DNA from: Halobellus sp. Atlit-31R
GTDB lineage: Archaea > Halobacteriota > Halobacteria > Halobacteriales > Haloferacaceae
Direction of reading: 5' to 3'
Assembly: GCA_003665935.1 (NCBI GenBank)
Contig: QPLR01000004.1
Span: 62,001 to 126,000 of the forward strand
DNA: 64,000 nucleotides
Part shown: piece after piece, positions 35,732-44,602 of the stretch
Position numbering within the stretch: position 1 is the stretch's first letter
How the letters are laid out: every line of letters starts with the position of its first letter
The notes under the pieces: model-generated
The model's database searches: none
What the model was told of the DNA's origin: nothing
The model's input: only the letters and a program-made list of their open reading frames with translations
Position numbers and translations under genes: made by a program

Positions 35732-35760
35732 GCGTCCGTTCTAGCGCACGCGACGACTGC

Positions 35761-36417
35761 TCAGTCGCGGTCGCGCTCGGCGATCGTCGCAGCGATGAGG
35801 TTTCGCATCCCGCGTCGGAGCCGCCCGCTCATCGCCGTCGAGGAGAGTTCCATCTCGTCGGCGACTTCGCTGAGCGAGATGTCCCGCGGCTCGTTGAAAT
35901 ACCCCTTCGCGAACGCGAGCTGGAGCGCCGCGCGCTGTTCGTCGGTGAGCCCGTAGGAGGACTCGCCGCCGGCGTCGTCGTTGCTGTAGATCTCGATGAT
36001 GTCGAGCGCGATGTCGTTGGCGATGGCGTACTCCCAGATCGTGTTGAGCGCGGCGCGGTCCGGCAAGAGCAAGTGGACCAGCCAGCCACCGTCCTTCGTC
36101 TCCGTGTGGACTAAGAACCCGTTCTCGTCGGTCACGATGCTGCTGATGAGCCGCGTCTGCGGCGTGTGCTTGATGTAGTAGATCGCCGTCTCGTTGGTCC
36201 GGTCGATCAGTTCGAATCTCGCGACCGTGACGTCCGTTTCGAGCGCCGCCTCCAGCTCCTCGGGGTCCCCGTACTCGATGAGAAACGGGAAGTACGTCGA
36301 CCCCGGGTCGGTCGTCCCCTGCGTGATGACGCGGATCTTGACCCCGTCGAGCCGCTGCAGCGTCGGGACGAGCGCGAGATGTTCGTGTTCGATGTGTACC
36401 TTTGCTGTAATCGACAT
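35761..36417 (-). CDS. Bat-like HTH-10 transcriptional regulator
   Basis: A 218-residue haloarchaeal regulator. The C-terminal HTH-10 domain is clear: LTDEQRAALQLAFAKGYFNEPRDISLSEVADEM, then a helix with MSGRLRRGMRNLI (about residues 155-215). The N-terminal part is the alpha/beta sensing or bacterioopsin-regulator-like region, without a PAS or GAF domain. Bat controls bacterioopsin; this relative may regulate something nearby, such as the TRAP transporter that follows on the same strand, 159 bases further. The link to halorhodopsin is only by family. DNA site unknown. Confidence 0.9.
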   Translation of the reverse strand: MSITAKVHIEHEHLALVPTLQRLDGVKIRVITQGTTDPGSTYFPFLIEYGDPEELEAALETDVTVARFELIDRTNETAIYYIKHTPQTRLISSIVTDENGFLVHTETKDGGWLVHLLLPDRAALNTIWEYAIANDIALDIIEIYSNDDAGGESSYGLTDEQRAALQLAFAKGYFNEPRDISLSEVADEMELSSTAMSGRLRRGMRNLIAATIAERDRD

Positions 36418-36576
36418 ATCTGGTGTCTCCGTTGCAGCCGTCCCCCGGTTCCGTCGGTGCCGTTCCCGGTCGCGCCGACCGCTACACCGAGGTTTCCAGC
36501 CGGCCCATAGTGTCTATCGGTTCCCTTCGAACCGAGTGTATCTTATACGTTCGATCGTGTCAGTGTGCGGCGGCCG

Positions 36577-39294
36577 CTACGCCGACATCGCCTCCTGGGT
36601 TCCCCGCGTCGCCGCCGATTCCCGGCGGTTCTTCGCCGCGAGGACGACGAAGATGACGAGGCCGACGGCGCGCATCGCCAGGTCGAGCACGAGCGTGTCG
36701 ATCGAGACCGTCACGCCGGCGAATCCGAGGAGGTCGAACGCCCCCGCCGAGAGCAGCCGCGGCGCCATCAGCAAGAGCGCGCTGACCGCGAACCCGGTCC
36801 GTTCGACGCGATTGACCTCGCCGTAGAGCGTTCCGATGACCGTCGCACCGAGCGCGACGACGCCCAGGAAGACGCCGACGACCGGAATCAGGATCTCCGG
36901 CACCGAGTACGATAGCTCCGTGAGATCGCTGAAGCCGACGACCCGGTACTGGTCGCGGATCGGTAAGTCGGCCGCGTTCGCCTTCTGGCGGAGCAACACG
37001 ACGCCGGGAGCGAGCACGAACGCGAACGGCACGATCGCCTTGTTCAGCGACAGCGAGAACGCCTTCACGCCGGTCTCGAAGGGGTCGGACTTGGCGACTC
37101 CGCTGGCCGCGTAGGCGGCGACGGCCACCGGCGGCGTGATGTCCGCGATGACGCCGAAGTAGAGAATGAACAGGTGCGCGGCCAGCAGCGGGATTCCGAA
37201 CTCGACGAGCGGCGTCGCCAGCATCGAGATCAGGATAATGTACGTCACGGTCGTCGGCATCCCCATTCCGAGGATGATGCTCGCGACGGCGGTCACGAGC
37301 AGCATAATCACGATCGAGCCGCCCGACAGCGCGAGCAGCAGCGAGGTGAGGTTCGGACCCAACCCGGAGACGCTGATGACGCCCGGGATGATCCCGGCGG
37401 CGGCGACGGCGACGACGACCGGGACGGCCGTCCGCGCGCCCTCGTCCATCGACTTGACCACGAACGTCCCGACGCGGAACAGCTGATTGCCTCCGAGATC
37501 GCGACCGGTCTGCTCGCCGGCCGCGTCGGCAGCCTCCTGGACGGTCGGATTGAGATCGAGGAACTTCGACTCCACCTCGGTGTGATACAGCATCGTCAGT
37601 ACGCCCGCGAGCATCGCGTACCAGCCGATTCGGGGACCGACGACGGCGAGCGCCGCGCCCGGCGACAGCGGCGTCCCACTCGCTCCCGTCAGCAGGCCGG
37701 TGACGGCGACGCCGGTCAGCACGTGACTCGCCATCTCGACCCCGAAGATCGCCGCGAGCGACCCGAAAAGCGAGAGCCGCGTCTTCTCGCTGTAGGCCGC
37801 GATGAACGTCACGAGCGCGACGAGCGCGACGAGCGTGAACCACGCCGACCGCGAGACCGACAGCCGCTCGATGATGAGGTAGTACAGAAGTAGGAAGATC
37901 GGCACGAGGTAGAACCACCCGAACTTCAGATGCTCGATCATCGAGGTTGTCTCTTCGAGGCCGCCGATCCCCTCCTGGACGGCCTTGAGGTGGACCATCA
38001 CCCAGACGCCGAAGAAGAAGACGATCGCCGGGATCGTCGCCAGGATGATGATCTCGGCGAACGGCGTCGCGGTGTACTGGACCATCAGGAACGCGGCGGC
38101 ACCCATCACCGGCGGGAGGATCTGCCCGCCCGACGACGCCGAGGACTCGACGGCCCCGGAGAACTCCGAGGAGTAGCCCGAGCGCTTCATCAGCGGGATC
38201 GTGAACGCGCCGGTGGTGACCGTGTTGGCGATCGAGGACCCGGAGATCGTCCCCATGAAGCCGCTCGCGAGGATACTCGCCTTCGCGGGGCCTCCCTTCC
38301 GCTTACCCGTCGCGGCGTACGCGAGGTCGATGAACCACTGGCCCGCGCCGCTCATCTCGAGGAAGGAGCCGAACAGGATGAAGATGTAGATGAAGCTCAC
38401 GGAGACGGTGACCGGGATGCCGAAGACGCCGTTCTCGGTGTTGTACCAGAGATTCTGTACGATGTCCGGCCAGGTCAGCTCCGGGATCGCGAGCAGCCCG
38501 ATGAACGGCGTGTTGCCGCTGATGAGGTATCCCCACCGCGCGTAGACGATGAACGAGGCGACGATGAGCATCAGCGGGAGGCCGAGCGTCCGGCGCGTGG
38601 CTTCGAGGACCAACAGGACGCCGACGACGCCCAGTATCATCGCATAGGAGTACTCGCTGACGAAGGGGACGGCACCGAGGAGCGGATCGAGGAAGGTGTA
38701 GATCTCGGTCACGGGGCGCCCCGATTCGAGCCCGAAGACGCGCATATCCTGGATCTCGGAGAACTCCGTCAGGAAGTAGAACGCCGACAGGAACGCCGCG
38801 ATCATACTGACGACGTCGAACGGCGTCACCCGGCTGCGATCCGGATCGACGAACGCCCAGCGGAAGACGCCGCGGACGCCCTCGAAGCCGCGGGAGATCG
38901 GATTCCCCCGGCCGAACGACTCTCCGACGCCGTCGACGGCACGTCCGAGATTCCGCGCGACGATACCGTCGCCCATACTGGCGGGAAACATCAGGAACGT
39001 CAGCACGAGCGCGAACGCCACGTGGATCGCGTTCGCCTGTAGGAGCTGTAGCGAGACCTGGAAACTGGTGATCGCCGGAAGGCCGTTCTCGAGCCCCGGC
39101 AACGGGATCTCGAAGGTGAAGCTCTTGGCCGCCAAGACGAGCTGAAACAGCGAAAAGAGGATCCCGATCGCAGCGACGGCGAGGGCGGCGAGCCCCTTCA
39201 ACGACCGTCGCCGCTCGATCTCCTCGATGAGCTCTTCGGCCTCTTCTCTGGAAATCTCCCCGGCTTCGCCTCCATCTGCGTCGTTTGTGCTCAT
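36577..39294 (-). CDS. TRAP transporter permease, fused small and large subunits (TAXI type)
   Basis: A 905-residue membrane protein combining the 4-helix small (DctQ-like) and the 12-helix large (DctM-like) parts of a TRAP transporter. Such fused forms work with TAXI-family binding proteins. It imports an organic acid or similar anion by an ion gradient. Helical segments and loops such as GFMGTISGSSIANTVTTGAFT and QILPPVMGAAAFLM are characteristic. It starts at 39294, overlapping the stop of the DUF1850 gene by four bases (ATGA type). The gene order receptor, DUF1850, permease on the minus strand makes one operon. The substrate is not known; TAXI systems have been linked to glutamate or C4-dicarboxylates. 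Confidence 0.93.
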   Translation of the reverse strand: MSTNDADGGEAGEISREEAEELIEEIERRRSLKGLAALAVAAIGILFSLFQLVLAAKSFTFEIPLPGLENGLPAITSFQVSLQLLQANAIHVAFALVLTFLMFPASMGDGIVARNLGRAVDGVGESFGRGNPISRGFEGVRGVFRWAFVDPDRSRVTPFDVVSMIAAFLSAFYFLTEFSEIQDMRVFGLESGRPVTEIYTFLDPLLGAVPFVSEYSYAMILGVVGVLLVLEATRRTLGLPLMLIVASFIVYARWGYLISGNTPFIGLLAIPELTWPDIVQNLWYNTENGVFGIPVTVSVSFIYIFILFGSFLEMSGAGQWFIDLAYAATGKRKGGPAKASILASGFMGTISGSSIANTVTTGAFTIPLMKRSGYSSEFSGAVESSASSGGQILPPVMGAAAFLMVQYTATPFAEIIILATIPAIVFFFGVWVMVHLKAVQEGIGGLEETTSMIEHLKFGWFYLVPIFLLLYYLIIERLSVSRSAWFTLVALVALVTFIAAYSEKTRLSLFGSLAAIFGVEMASHVLTGVAVTGLLTGASGTPLSPGAALAVVGPRIGWYAMLAGVLTMLYHTEVESKFLDLNPTVQEAADAAGEQTGRDLGGNQLFRVGTFVVKSMDEGARTAVPVVVAVAAAGIIPGVISVSGLGPNLTSLLLALSGGSIVIMLLVTAVASIILGMGMPTTVTYIILISMLATPLVEFGIPLLAAHLFILYFGVIADITPPVAVAAYAASGVAKSDPFETGVKAFSLSLNKAIVPFAFVLAPGVVLLRQKANAADLPIRDQYRVVGFSDLTELSYSVPEILIPVVGVFLGVVALGATVIGTLYGEVNRVERTGFAVSALLLMAPRLLSAGAFDLLGFAGVTVSIDTLVLDLAMRAVGLVIFVVLAAKNRRESAATRGTQEAMSA

Positions 39295-39803
39295 AGGAAT
39301 CTCTCTGTCAGCGTTCGTCGCTCGATGTGGATCCGAACGTCGTTCGCGTTCGTCTCCGCAACCAAGTCATACTGTTGATCCTCGACGACGAGGGTGTGGT
39401 TTGCGATCCGGCCCGGTGAGACCGAGAGCGTCTCGAGTTCGGTGATCGGTTCCGCCGGCTCGTACACCAGCGTTCCGTTCACGTTCGTGACGTTCACCCG
39501 CGCCGGGAGCCCCCAGCCGTAGGATTCGAACTCCATCCGCGTGTTCACGAGCGTCTGTCCCTCCACGCGGTACTCGTCGTACACGCGGGACTTCTCGACG
39601 CTGTGCATATATTCGAGCCCGACCGTGCTTCCGTTCTCGACGGGCTGTTCGACGTAGTGCTCGCCCGTGTCGAGGTCCTCGACGACCAGCACCGTCCCGG
39701 GGGAGGCAGCGACGGCCACCCCGACGAGGACGACGCCGAGTACGATGGCCGCAGCTATCAGAGCTGGACCGCCGCGTCTGCGTGCGAGTGTGGGTACGTT
39801 CAC
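39291..39803 (-). CDS. DUF1850 protein, TRAP-TAXI accessory
   Basis: A 170-residue protein with one N-terminal helix (about residues 12-32) and an extracytoplasmic beta-rich domain containing YMHSVEKSRVYDEY, the DUF1850 hallmark. In bacteria and archaea this family lies next to TAXI-type TRAP genes, as here: its stop overlaps the permease start by four bases. It may help the receptor or permease assemble, but its biochemical role is unknown. The neighbouring receptor gene is 104 bases upstream. Confidence 0.87.
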   Translation of the reverse strand: MNVPTLARRRGGPALIAAAIVLGVVLVGVAVAASPGTVLVVEDLDTGEHYVEQPVENGSTVGLEYMHSVEKSRVYDEYRVEGQTLVNTRMEFESYGWGLPARVNVTNVNGTLVYEPAEPITELETLSVSPGRIANHTLVVEDQQYDLVAETNANDVRIHIERRTLTERFL

Positions 39804-39907
39804 CGCTGATAGCGAATGTAGTCGAGGCCTTGACGGCTACGAAATGCGTTTCGGCGCTCCGAAAGCCGGTGGCGTGAAGGCGGTTCTCGACTGAGGTCGG
39901 CGTCGAC

Positions 39908-40948
39908 TTACTCGCCGAAGTACGCCGCTGCGCCTTCGTGGAGCTCGATCGACATTCCGTCCTGTGCGCTGTCGACGGTGATGAAGTCCGTCTTGATCGT
40001 GAGATCGTCGAGGTTGTCGAAGATGGCGGCGGTGACGTTCTCGACGACGTCGGCAGAGACGCCGGCGTTCGTCGCGATCATCGCCTGCACGGCGACGGTC
40101 TCGACGGGGTCGGAGACGCCGCTGTACGTTCCGCCCGGAATCGTGTCGTCGGCGAACCACGAGGCGGCGTCCTTGACGGCATCGCGGTTGTCGCCCTCGA
40201 TCGGGACGATGCGGACGTCGTTGGTCGTCGCGAGGTCCTCGATCGCACCGACCGGCCAGCCGCCGACGACGAAGGCGGCGTCGATGTCGCCGTTCGCGAG
40301 CTGCTCGGACGCCTGCGAGAAGCCGGCGTTCTGCTCGTTGTAGTCGGTGATGCCGACGGCTTCCAGAATCTGGTTCGCGTTGACCTGCGTGCCCGAGCCG
40401 AGGTCACCGGTGTTGATCGTCGCGCCGCTGAGGTCGCTGAGCGTCTCGATGCCGGTCTCCTCCAGCGTGACGACGGTGATCGTCTCGGGGTAGAGCGTCG
40501 CGACGCCCTGGAGATTCTCGATCGCGTTCCCCTCGAACGTCTCGATTCCCGTCCCGTTCTTCGCGAAGTAGGCGATGTCGTTCTGAATCAGCGCGAAGTC
40601 GGCGGAGCCGTCCGAGAGGCTGCCGACGTTCTCGACGCTCGCACCCGTCGACTGGACGTTCAGCGTGTAGTTCGTGTTCGCCTCGACGATCGTCTTGAAC
40701 TCGTTCGAGAGCGGGTAGTACGTGCCGCCAGTCCCGCCGGCGTGCCAGCTCAGACGGGCGCCGTCGCCGCCGTCCTCGGTTTCGGTCTCGGTGTCTTCGT
40801 CGCCGCCTTCGGTCGCGGTGTCGCCACCTTCGGTCGCGGTGTCTTCGTCGCCGCCGTCGCCGCCGTTCCCGGCACAGCCAGCGAGGGCTGCGACGCCTGC
40901 CAGACCGGCCGCTTCGAGAAATCGTCTTCGAGTTTCTTCGGATGACAT
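39908..40948 (-). CDS. TRAP transporter substrate-binding protein, TAXI family
   Basis: A 346-residue extracytoplasmic receptor that delivers substrate to the fused permease. The N-terminus has a twin-arginine signal, RRRFLEAAGLAGVAALAGC, ending with a lipobox cysteine, so it should be exported folded and lipid-anchored. A Thr/Glu/Asp-rich linker follows (to about residue 65), then the TAXI fold with WHAGGTGGTYYPLS, FALIQNDIAYFAKNG and DAAFVVGGWP. A TATA box (plus-strand reading GTTTATATCT, 40973-40982) lies 25-33 bases before the ATG. It should be the first gene of the operon. Confidence 0.93.
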   Translation of the reverse strand: MSSEETRRRFLEAAGLAGVAALAGCAGNGGDGGDEDTATEGGDTATEGGDEDTETETEDGGDGARLSWHAGGTGGTYYPLSNEFKTIVEANTNYTLNVQSTGASVENVGSLSDGSADFALIQNDIAYFAKNGTGIETFEGNAIENLQGVATLYPETITVVTLEETGIETLSDLSGATINTGDLGSGTQVNANQILEAVGITDYNEQNAGFSQASEQLANGDIDAAFVVGGWPVGAIEDLATTNDVRIVPIEGDNRDAVKDAASWFADDTIPGGTYSGVSDPVETVAVQAMIATNAGVSADVVENVTAAIFDNLDDLTIKTDFITVDSAQDGMSIELHEGAAAYFGE

Positions 40949-41567
40949 ACCGTATCACAATAGCACTCTATCGTTTATATCTCTGGCCATTTGCCTCGAA
41001 AAGTGAGACATACCGAAATTACGTGCGTGGTTCGCTTCGCATCCCGGTTCTAGCACCGAAACTGGGATAACATACCAGATCGGTTATCTAACGTCGCCAC
41101 ACGGCCCGACGAACCGAACAAAAACACGTTGCAAACTCCGCGGCACAGACTATATATGACGAGTCGCCACCGGTGACACCACTGCGTCCGCTGTAACTGG
41201 CCGTGAGAACACATCAGGTGGCTGTTCACTCGATCCGGCGGGGCACCGGCTGGCCGTGCCGCCCCGACTGACCCCGACGCGCCTTCGGCGTCGTCCTCTC
41301 CCGACTCGGCACGCACCGTCGGCGCCGGGACGTGGGTGAAAAAATTCGGGTGCCGCACTCCGGACCTCGGCGCTATCCGACGACCAGATCCGGGTCGTCG
41401 CCGCCGCCGATGATGTCTTCGACGATGTCGTCGATGTCCGGGGCACGGCGCCTACGCCGTGGTTCGTCGGACGGGTAGTGCGGTACCAGGGGCATCGGTC
41501 TCACCCCCTCTATACTACGTTGCCCGAGACAAAAATGCCGTCCCTCCCGCGCCGCACTGCCGACGCG
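40949..41567. other. long intergenic stretch between the TRAP receptor and the flavoprotein
   Basis: This 619-base stretch has no long gene. It contains the TRAP receptor promoter (40973-40982), an ACTATATATG TATA-like motif at 41149-41158 that could work on either strand, and one short frame that I list separately (41373-41495). The 41050-41358 minus frame is non-acidic and looks like chance. The part 41000-41150 is moderately AT-rich. I see no palindrome, tRNA or repeat worth naming. Confidence 0.45.
41373..41495 (-). CDS. possible 40-residue acidic peptide
   Basis: A short minus-strand frame with a good Shine-Dalgarno sequence (GGGGGTGA, about eight bases before the ATG) encodes 40 residues. 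A basic block (RRRRR) is followed by an acidic tail, DIDDIVEDIIGGGDDPD. The mixed pattern is non-random and acidic as expected for a halophile, and it sits 72 bases beyond the flavoprotein stop on the same strand, so it could be co-transcribed. No family known. Confidence 0.4.
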   Translation of the reverse strand: MPLVPHYPSDEPRRRRRAPDIDDIVEDIIGGGDDPDLVVG

Positions 41568-43370
41568 TTACTCTAACTGGTGGTAGTCGAGTTCGTAGCC
41601 CGCATCGAGGGCCGCCTGCACTCCGTCGCTCGGCGTTCCGGGACGGGACGTCGACAGTCGCATCGCGCCGATGCTATCCACAGCGACCGTGACGTTGCGC
41701 TGCCAGTCTGCGTCTCTCTCGGGCCAGTCAGTCCGGTGGTGCGCACCGCGCGATTCGGTCCGCTCGCTCGCGCCACGGAGAATCGCCTCGGCGGCGACGA
41801 GCGCGTACCCGAGGTCCAGCGCGAACTCGAACGACCGGCTGTCGACCGGACCGACGTCGAGGTCGGCCGCCCGCTCGCGCACGGTCTGCAGCCGGTCGAG
41901 CCCCGCCTCGAGACCGCCCTCGTCGCGCAGGATTCCGGCGTGGTCCCAGAGCACGTCTCGGAGTTCGTTCAACAGCGTCTCGGGGTCGTGCGCGCCGTCG
42001 CTGTTCGCGAGCGCTTCGAGGTCGGCGAGGTGGCGCTCGACCGCCGCGGACGGGACGCCGCCACCCCGGCTGTCGTCCGCCGCGGCGAGACGGTCGGCGA
42101 TGTCTGCGCCCGCGATCTCGCCGAAGGCCAGCGTCTCCGCCAGCGAGTTGCCGCCGAGCCGGTTCGCGCCGTGGACGCCGGCCATCGTCTCGCCGATGGC
42201 GTAGAGCCCGTCGATGCGAGTCTCGCCCGTCTCGTCGACGACGACGCCGCCCATCCCGTAGTGGGCCGTCGGTGCGACCTCGACCGGCTCGGTGGCCATA
42301 TCGACGCCGAGGTCGGCGAAGCGCTCGTACATCCGCGGGAGCCGCTCCTCGATGAAGGAGCGGTCGCGGTGTGAGATGTCGAGGTAGACACCGCCGTGCT
42401 CGGTGCCGCGACCCTCGGCGATCTCCTGGGCGATCGCACGTGCGACGACGTCGCGGGCGTCGAGTTCCATCTGGCCCGGCGAGTACCGCTCCATAAACCG
42501 CTCGCCCTCGGCGTTGTACAGACGGCCGCCCTCGCCGCGGACCGCCTCCGTGACGAGTCGGCCGTCCCAGTCGTCGCCGTAGCGGTCGCCCACCATCCCC
42601 GTCGGGTGGAACTGGACGAACTCCATATCCATCAGCTCGGCCCCCGCCTCGTAGGCGAGTGCCGGCCCGTCGCCGGTGTTCTCGTCGTCCCGCGAGGAGT
42701 GACGGTGGTAGATGCTGGTGTAGCCGCCGGCCGCGAGAACGACGACGTCGGCGTCGAAGACGAGATACTCACCGTCGTCCATATCGTAGCCGACCGCGCC
42801 GCGGACACGGTCGTCGCCGTCGGTGAGCAGTTTCGAGACGAACACGTCCTCGCGGTGCGGGATGCCCAGCGACTGCGCCTTGTCGACGAGCGTGTTCAGG
42901 ATCGACTCCCCGGTGTGGTCGCCGGCGAACGCCGTCCGCCGGAACGACTGGGCTCCGAAGTACCGCTGGTCGATGTCGCCGTCCTCGGTTCGACTGTACG
43001 GCATCCCCCAGTCGTCGAGCTCCCGGAGGAGTTCGGGCATCCGCCGCGTGACGGCCTCCACCTTCGCCGGGTCGTTGACGTGGTGGCCCTCGTTGAGGGT
43101 GTCGGCCGCGTGGATCGCCCAGCCGTCCTCGGGGTCGTGGGTCCCGAGCGCGCCGTTGATCCCGCCGCGCGCCCACGTCGTGTGTGCGTCGCCGTGGCTC
43201 CGCTTGCCGATGACGAGCACCGACTCGGGGTCGACGCCGCGGTCGACGAGCTCGATCGCCGCCCGCGCTCCGGCCGCCCCGGCTCCGACGATCAGCACCG
43301 ACGGCGCCACAGTCTCGAAATCAGGCGTTTCAGCCGCGTCCGCTGCCTCGTTCTCCGATTGCCGATCCAT
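41568..43370 (-). CDS. FAD-binding flavoprotein, fumarate reductase/succinate dehydrogenase/L-aspartate oxidase superfamily
   Basis: A 600-residue flavoprotein. VLIVGAGAAGARAAIEL binds the FAD dinucleotide. AHTTWARGGINGA has a histidine where covalent FAD attaches in succinate dehydrogenase and fumarate reductase; L-aspartate oxidase normally has serine there. The catalytic region FVQFHPTG, the acid-base arginine in ELDARDVVARAI, HYGMGGV, and GANRLGGNSLAETLAFG are all present. No iron-sulfur or membrane subunit adjoins it, so it may be soluble and use another donor, or be a NadB relative. The CO-linked TRAP operon upstream, if it imports dicarboxylates, would fit. Annotation pipelines often call this gene nadB, a name I do not support. 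Confidence 0.85.
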   Translation of the reverse strand: MDRQSENEAADAAETPDFETVAPSVLIVGAGAAGARAAIELVDRGVDPESVLVIGKRSHGDAHTTWARGGINGALGTHDPEDGWAIHAADTLNEGHHVNDPAKVEAVTRRMPELLRELDDWGMPYSRTEDGDIDQRYFGAQSFRRTAFAGDHTGESILNTLVDKAQSLGIPHREDVFVSKLLTDGDDRVRGAVGYDMDDGEYLVFDADVVVLAAGGYTSIYHRHSSRDDENTGDGPALAYEAGAELMDMEFVQFHPTGMVGDRYGDDWDGRLVTEAVRGEGGRLYNAEGERFMERYSPGQMELDARDVVARAIAQEIAEGRGTEHGGVYLDISHRDRSFIEERLPRMYERFADLGVDMATEPVEVAPTAHYGMGGVVVDETGETRIDGLYAIGETMAGVHGANRLGGNSLAETLAFGEIAGADIADRLAAADDSRGGGVPSAAVERHLADLEALANSDGAHDPETLLNELRDVLWDHAGILRDEGGLEAGLDRLQTVRERAADLDVGPVDSRSFEFALDLGYALVAAEAILRGASERTESRGAHHRTDWPERDADWQRNVTVAVDSIGAMRLSTSRPGTPSDGVQAALDAGYELDYHQLE

Positions 43371-43552
43371 ATCTGCTGCTCGGGCCTGGACGGAATTAAG
43401 GGCGTCGTCGATTACGTTTCTGCCGGTTGTTTGAGGCGGTCTGAAGCCACTTTACAACATTTTAGTTTGTGAAAAATACCGGGGCCACCGGCTGCGTTCC
43501 GCGGCTGTCGCTGTGGGCGGTCTGAACGGGGTCGCACCGCGTCCGCGACACC

Positions 43553-44026
43553 TCAGAGGACGGTCGCCGCAGCACCGACGAGGGGCGCGAGCACGAGCAG
43601 ATAGACCGCCGCTTCGATGCCCCAGGCCCGCCGGATCGCGGACAGCCGCTGCTTCGAGAGCCCCTGAGATCGCGGGAGGACCACCAGCGCGAAGAAGCCG
43701 ACCATCAGCGGGTAGCAGACGACTGCCGCGACGACGACCGCGAGCGTTCCCGCGCCGAGGACGCCGGACGCGACGAGGAGCAGCCAGACGAACAGCGGTC
43801 CGGTGAGCGTCCCCGCGATGTAGTGGACGACCGACGCGAGCCGGGTGGGCGCCCGATCGGGGTGGGAGTCGGTCAGCACGCCGCTGGCGATCTGCGGTGG
43901 CGTGCCGCCCTCGTCGATGCGAGCCATCACGACGTCCATCGCGAGCGTCGAGACGACGCCGGCCCCGATACCGATCAGAAACAACAGCGGAATAGACAGC
44001 GGTACAGACAGTTGTAACGGACTCAT
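43553..44026 (-). CDS. four-helix membrane protein, function unknown
   Basis: A 157-residue protein with about four or five hydrophobic helices (residues 10-30, 68-90, 96-118 and 138-155). A loop after the first helix has DVVMARIDEGGTPPQIASGVL. Another carries LPRSQGLSKQRLSAIRRAWGIEA, a basic stretch likely to be cytoplasmic. The ATG at 44026 is preferred over an upstream GTG at 44050. I do not recognise the family; it stands alone between the flavoprotein and a divergent cupin gene. Confidence 0.7.
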   Translation of the reverse strand: MSPLQLSVPLSIPLLFLIGIGAGVVSTLAMDVVMARIDEGGTPPQIASGVLTDSHPDRAPTRLASVVHYIAGTLTGPLFVWLLLVASGVLGAGTLAVVVAAVVCYPLMVGFFALVVLPRSQGLSKQRLSAIRRAWGIEAAVYLLVLAPLVGAAATVL

Positions 44027-44128
44027 ACCGGCACATCGGATCGGGGTCACGTAGCACTTCTGCCCGTTTCGCCTCGGGGGGGATCGCCGGCGACAGAGCC
44101 AAGTCGCTTCTCGCGCACGTTCGAGGCG

Positions 44129-44506
44129 ATGTCAGAACGCGACACCGAACCGGTGGTCCGCCGCGCCCCGGACGTCGAGTACGAGGCAGTCGAACTCGCC
44201 GACGGGCTCCACAAGGGTGTCCTGCTCGGCGACGAACAGGGCACGCCGAACTTCAATCTGCGCCGGTTTCTCCTCGATCCCGGCGCTCGCGTGCCGCGCC
44301 ACACGAACGAGGTCGAACACGAACAGTACGTGGTCGAGGGCGACTACACTGTCGGCATCGACGACGAGAGTTACACGGTCTCGGCGGGCGACTCGCTGCT
44401 GATCCCCGCGGGCGTCGAACACTCGTACCGAAACGACGGCGACGAGCGGGGTTCGTTCCTCTGTATCGTTCCGAAGGCGGACGACGAGATCACGTTCGTC
44501 GAGTAG
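44129..44506 (+). CDS. cupin-domain protein
   Basis: A single-domain cupin of 125 residues, one beta-barrel. The metal-binding motifs are visible as PGARVPRHTNEVEHEQYVVEG (first motif, with two histidines and a glutamate) and PAGVEHSYRND (second motif, one histidine). Probably binds a divalent metal. Small cupins have varied roles, as isomerases, dioxygenases or sensors, and there is no neighbour that narrows this. The start at 44129 gives an N-terminus typical of the group. Confidence 0.88.
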   Translation: MSERDTEPVVRRAPDVEYEAVELADGLHKGVLLGDEQGTPNFNLRRFLLDPGARVPRHTNEVEHEQYVVEGDYTVGIDDESYTVSAGDSLLIPAGVEHSYRNDGDERGSFLCIVPKADDEITFVE

Positions 44507-44531
44507 CGGCAACGGGCGCTGTCTCGCCGTC

Positions 44532-44595
44532 GCCGTCGAACTGCACCGCCGTCGAACTGTGCCGCCGTCGAACTGTGCCACTGTCGAACTGCACC
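44532..44595 (+). repeat. four tandem copies of a 16-base unit
   Basis: Four head-to-tail copies of a unit like GCCGTCGAACTGTGCC follow the cupin gene by 25 bases. The first three differ at two central bases; the fourth starts ACTG. They lie between genes and end near the stop of the minus-strand gene at 44603. No gene is accepted here. A possible small imperfect hairpin or slippage product. Confidence 0.8.
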
Positions 44596-44602
44596 GCCGT
44601 AG

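Noticed and set aside
37930-39042. 370-residue plus-strand frame opposite the TRAP permease
   Set aside because: Charged, low-complexity antisense product (Glu, Arg, His repeats) of hydrophobic codons on the real strand.
41050-41446. 98-102-residue minus-strand frames in the TRAP/flavoprotein gap
   Set aside because: Serine- and arginine-rich compositions typical of frames shifted from GC-rich DNA; one overlaps the better 40-residue candidate.
41568-43370. Confident naming as L-aspartate oxidase (nadB)
   Set aside because: Histidine at the covalent-FAD position and absence of nadA/nadC neighbours make that name unsafe.
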